Below are positions 63,258 to 64,000 of a stretch of DNA of 64,000 nt, one piece after another (position 1 is the first letter of the stretch; each line of letters starts with the position of its first letter). The notes under the pieces were generated by a model. That model was not told the origin of the DNA. It saw only the letters and a program-made list of their open reading frames with translations, and did no database searches. Source of the DNA: Caldicellulosiruptor hydrothermalis 108 (GTDB taxonomy: Bacteria > Bacillota > Thermoanaerobacteria > Caldicellulosiruptorales > Caldicellulosiruptoraceae). Location: positions 1,710,928 to 1,774,927 of the forward strand of contig NC_014652.1 in the NCBI RefSeq assembly GCF_000166355.1, written 5' to 3'. The position numbers and the translations under genes were made by a program.

Positions 63258-64000
63258 TTACACCAGATTGTTTTGAAGCATGGTAGCAAAAAGTGTATTT
63301 TTCATAAGCATAGCAACTGTCATTGGCCCAACACCACCGGGAACAGGTGTAATAAACGATGCCACTTTTTCTACAGTTTCAAAGTCAACATCACCAACAA
63401 GTTTCTGGGTAGCGCCGTCCCTATTTATTCCAACGTCAATAACAACTGCTCCTTCTTTTACCATATCAGATGTGACAAACCTTGGCTTTCCAACTGCAGC
63501 AACAAGGATATCTGCCTGTTTGCAAATCTCTTTTAAATCTTTTGTATATGAATGACAAATGGTAACTGTTGCGTTTTCTCTCAAAAGAAGCAAAGCCAAG
63601 GGCTTCCCAACAATATTGCTTCTTCCTATCACAACAGCATGTTTTCCTTTTATCTCTATATTTTCTCTTTTCAAAAGCTCAATAATCCCAAATGGCGTGC
63701 ACGGTTTGATTGCTCTTTCAAACTCTATGCCAGTTGCAACCATTCCAACATTGAGCGGATGAAATCCGTCAACATCCTTGTGTGGAAGGATTTTTGTGCA
63801 AATCCTTTTCTCATCAAGTCCATTTGGCAGCGGAAGCTGAACCAATATGCCGTTTATTTTCTCATCCCTGTTCAGTCTGTCAATCAAGCTCTCAAGCTCT
63901 TCTTGAGTTGTGTCTTTGCTCAGGGCAAACTCCACAGAATTTATTCCAACCTCGCCACATGCTTTTTTCTTGGAATTCACATAACTTCTGGATGCCGGGT
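63258..64000 (-). CDS. folD: FolD bifunctional dehydrogenase/cyclohydrolase, 5' end cut by window edge
   Basis: Interconverts 5,10-methylene-THF and 10-formyl-THF. The frame is open to the window edge ([19 protein letters not shown] at the start), so about 40 N-terminal residues are missing. The conserved [41 protein letters not shown], and CHSYTKDL segments, and the C-terminal [16 protein letters not shown] are all present. It ends 17 bases before rimO. Confidence 0.97.
   Translation of the reverse strand, partial: PASRSYVNSKKKACGEVGINSVEFALSKDTTQEELESLIDRLNRDEKINGILVQLPLPNGLDEKRICTKILPHKDVDGFHPLNVGMVATGIEFERAIKPCTPFGIIELLKRENIEIKGKHAVVIGRSNIVGKPLALLLLRENATVTICHSYTKDLKEICKQADILVAAVGKPRFVTSDMVKEGAVVIDVGINRDGATQKLVGDVDFETVEKVASFITPVPGGVGPMTVAMLMKNTLFATMLQNNLV

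Noticed and set aside
1-64000. CRISPR arrays or other long tandem direct repeats
   Set aside because: None seen by eye on reading; only short hairpins and the two-repeat protein.

Overview
The window is a low-GC, AT-rich stretch of a Clostridia-type Firmicute. A complete spoIIIAA-AH operon, spoVT, remA, a rimP-nusA-ylxR-infB operon and an AT-rich style resembling thermophilic anaerobes such as Caldicellulosiruptor suggest that group. The genus is my inference from gene content and was not confirmed by any search. Most genes are on the minus strand. Only an accessory island in the middle runs partly on the plus strand. || Layout, left part (1-24287, minus strand): one long run of housekeeping genes. 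Read in the direction of transcription it is yicC-remA-gmk-rpoZ-coaBC-priA-def-fmt-yugP-rsmB-rlmN-prpC-prkC-rsgA-rpe. Then, from a clear promoter at about 10035-10063, it continues rimP-nusA-ylxR-infB-rbfA-nrnA-truB-ribF-rpsO-pnp, and pnp runs off the left edge. These genes make and modify the translation and RNA-decay machinery and link it to Ser/Thr phosphorylation signalling (PrkC/PrpC). || Middle (24409-46250): an accessory region. It holds a HyuA-like ATPase paired with a histone-deacetylase-fold protein that carries a C-terminal zinc ribbon, a DUF89 phosphatase, tRNA-Thr(CGT), and a BcrA/LanF-type ABC transporter whose permease and ATPase genes are separated by two insertion sequences. 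One of these is a DDE element. The other is an IS110-family element with a structured 5' non-coding segment that is a good bridge-RNA candidate. Next come a HicB antitoxin whose HicA toxin is a frameshifted, truncated remnant, a Uma2-family nuclease, and a likely minus-strand operon for 2-oxoacid oxidation (iorA-iorB-paaK) followed by membrane proteins including DUF421/DUF4363. Plus-strand spoVT and an MFS transporter close the region. || Right part (46262-64000, minus strand): the RNase P RNA gene with its own promoter; asp23-amaP-DUF2273-nusB-xseA-xseB-ispA; the eight-gene spoIIIA operon; ymdB; rny; recA-recX under a LexA-type box; and folD-rimO-pgsA-cinA, with folD cut by the right edge. 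|| Points that stand out: the candidate bridge RNA, the IS-split ABC transporter with small ORFs upstream, the HicA remnant, the HyuA/HDAC-fold pair, two genes (rsmB and rny) that seem to use ATT initiation codons, and several leader hairpins that bury a ribosome-binding site. No CRISPR array was seen.
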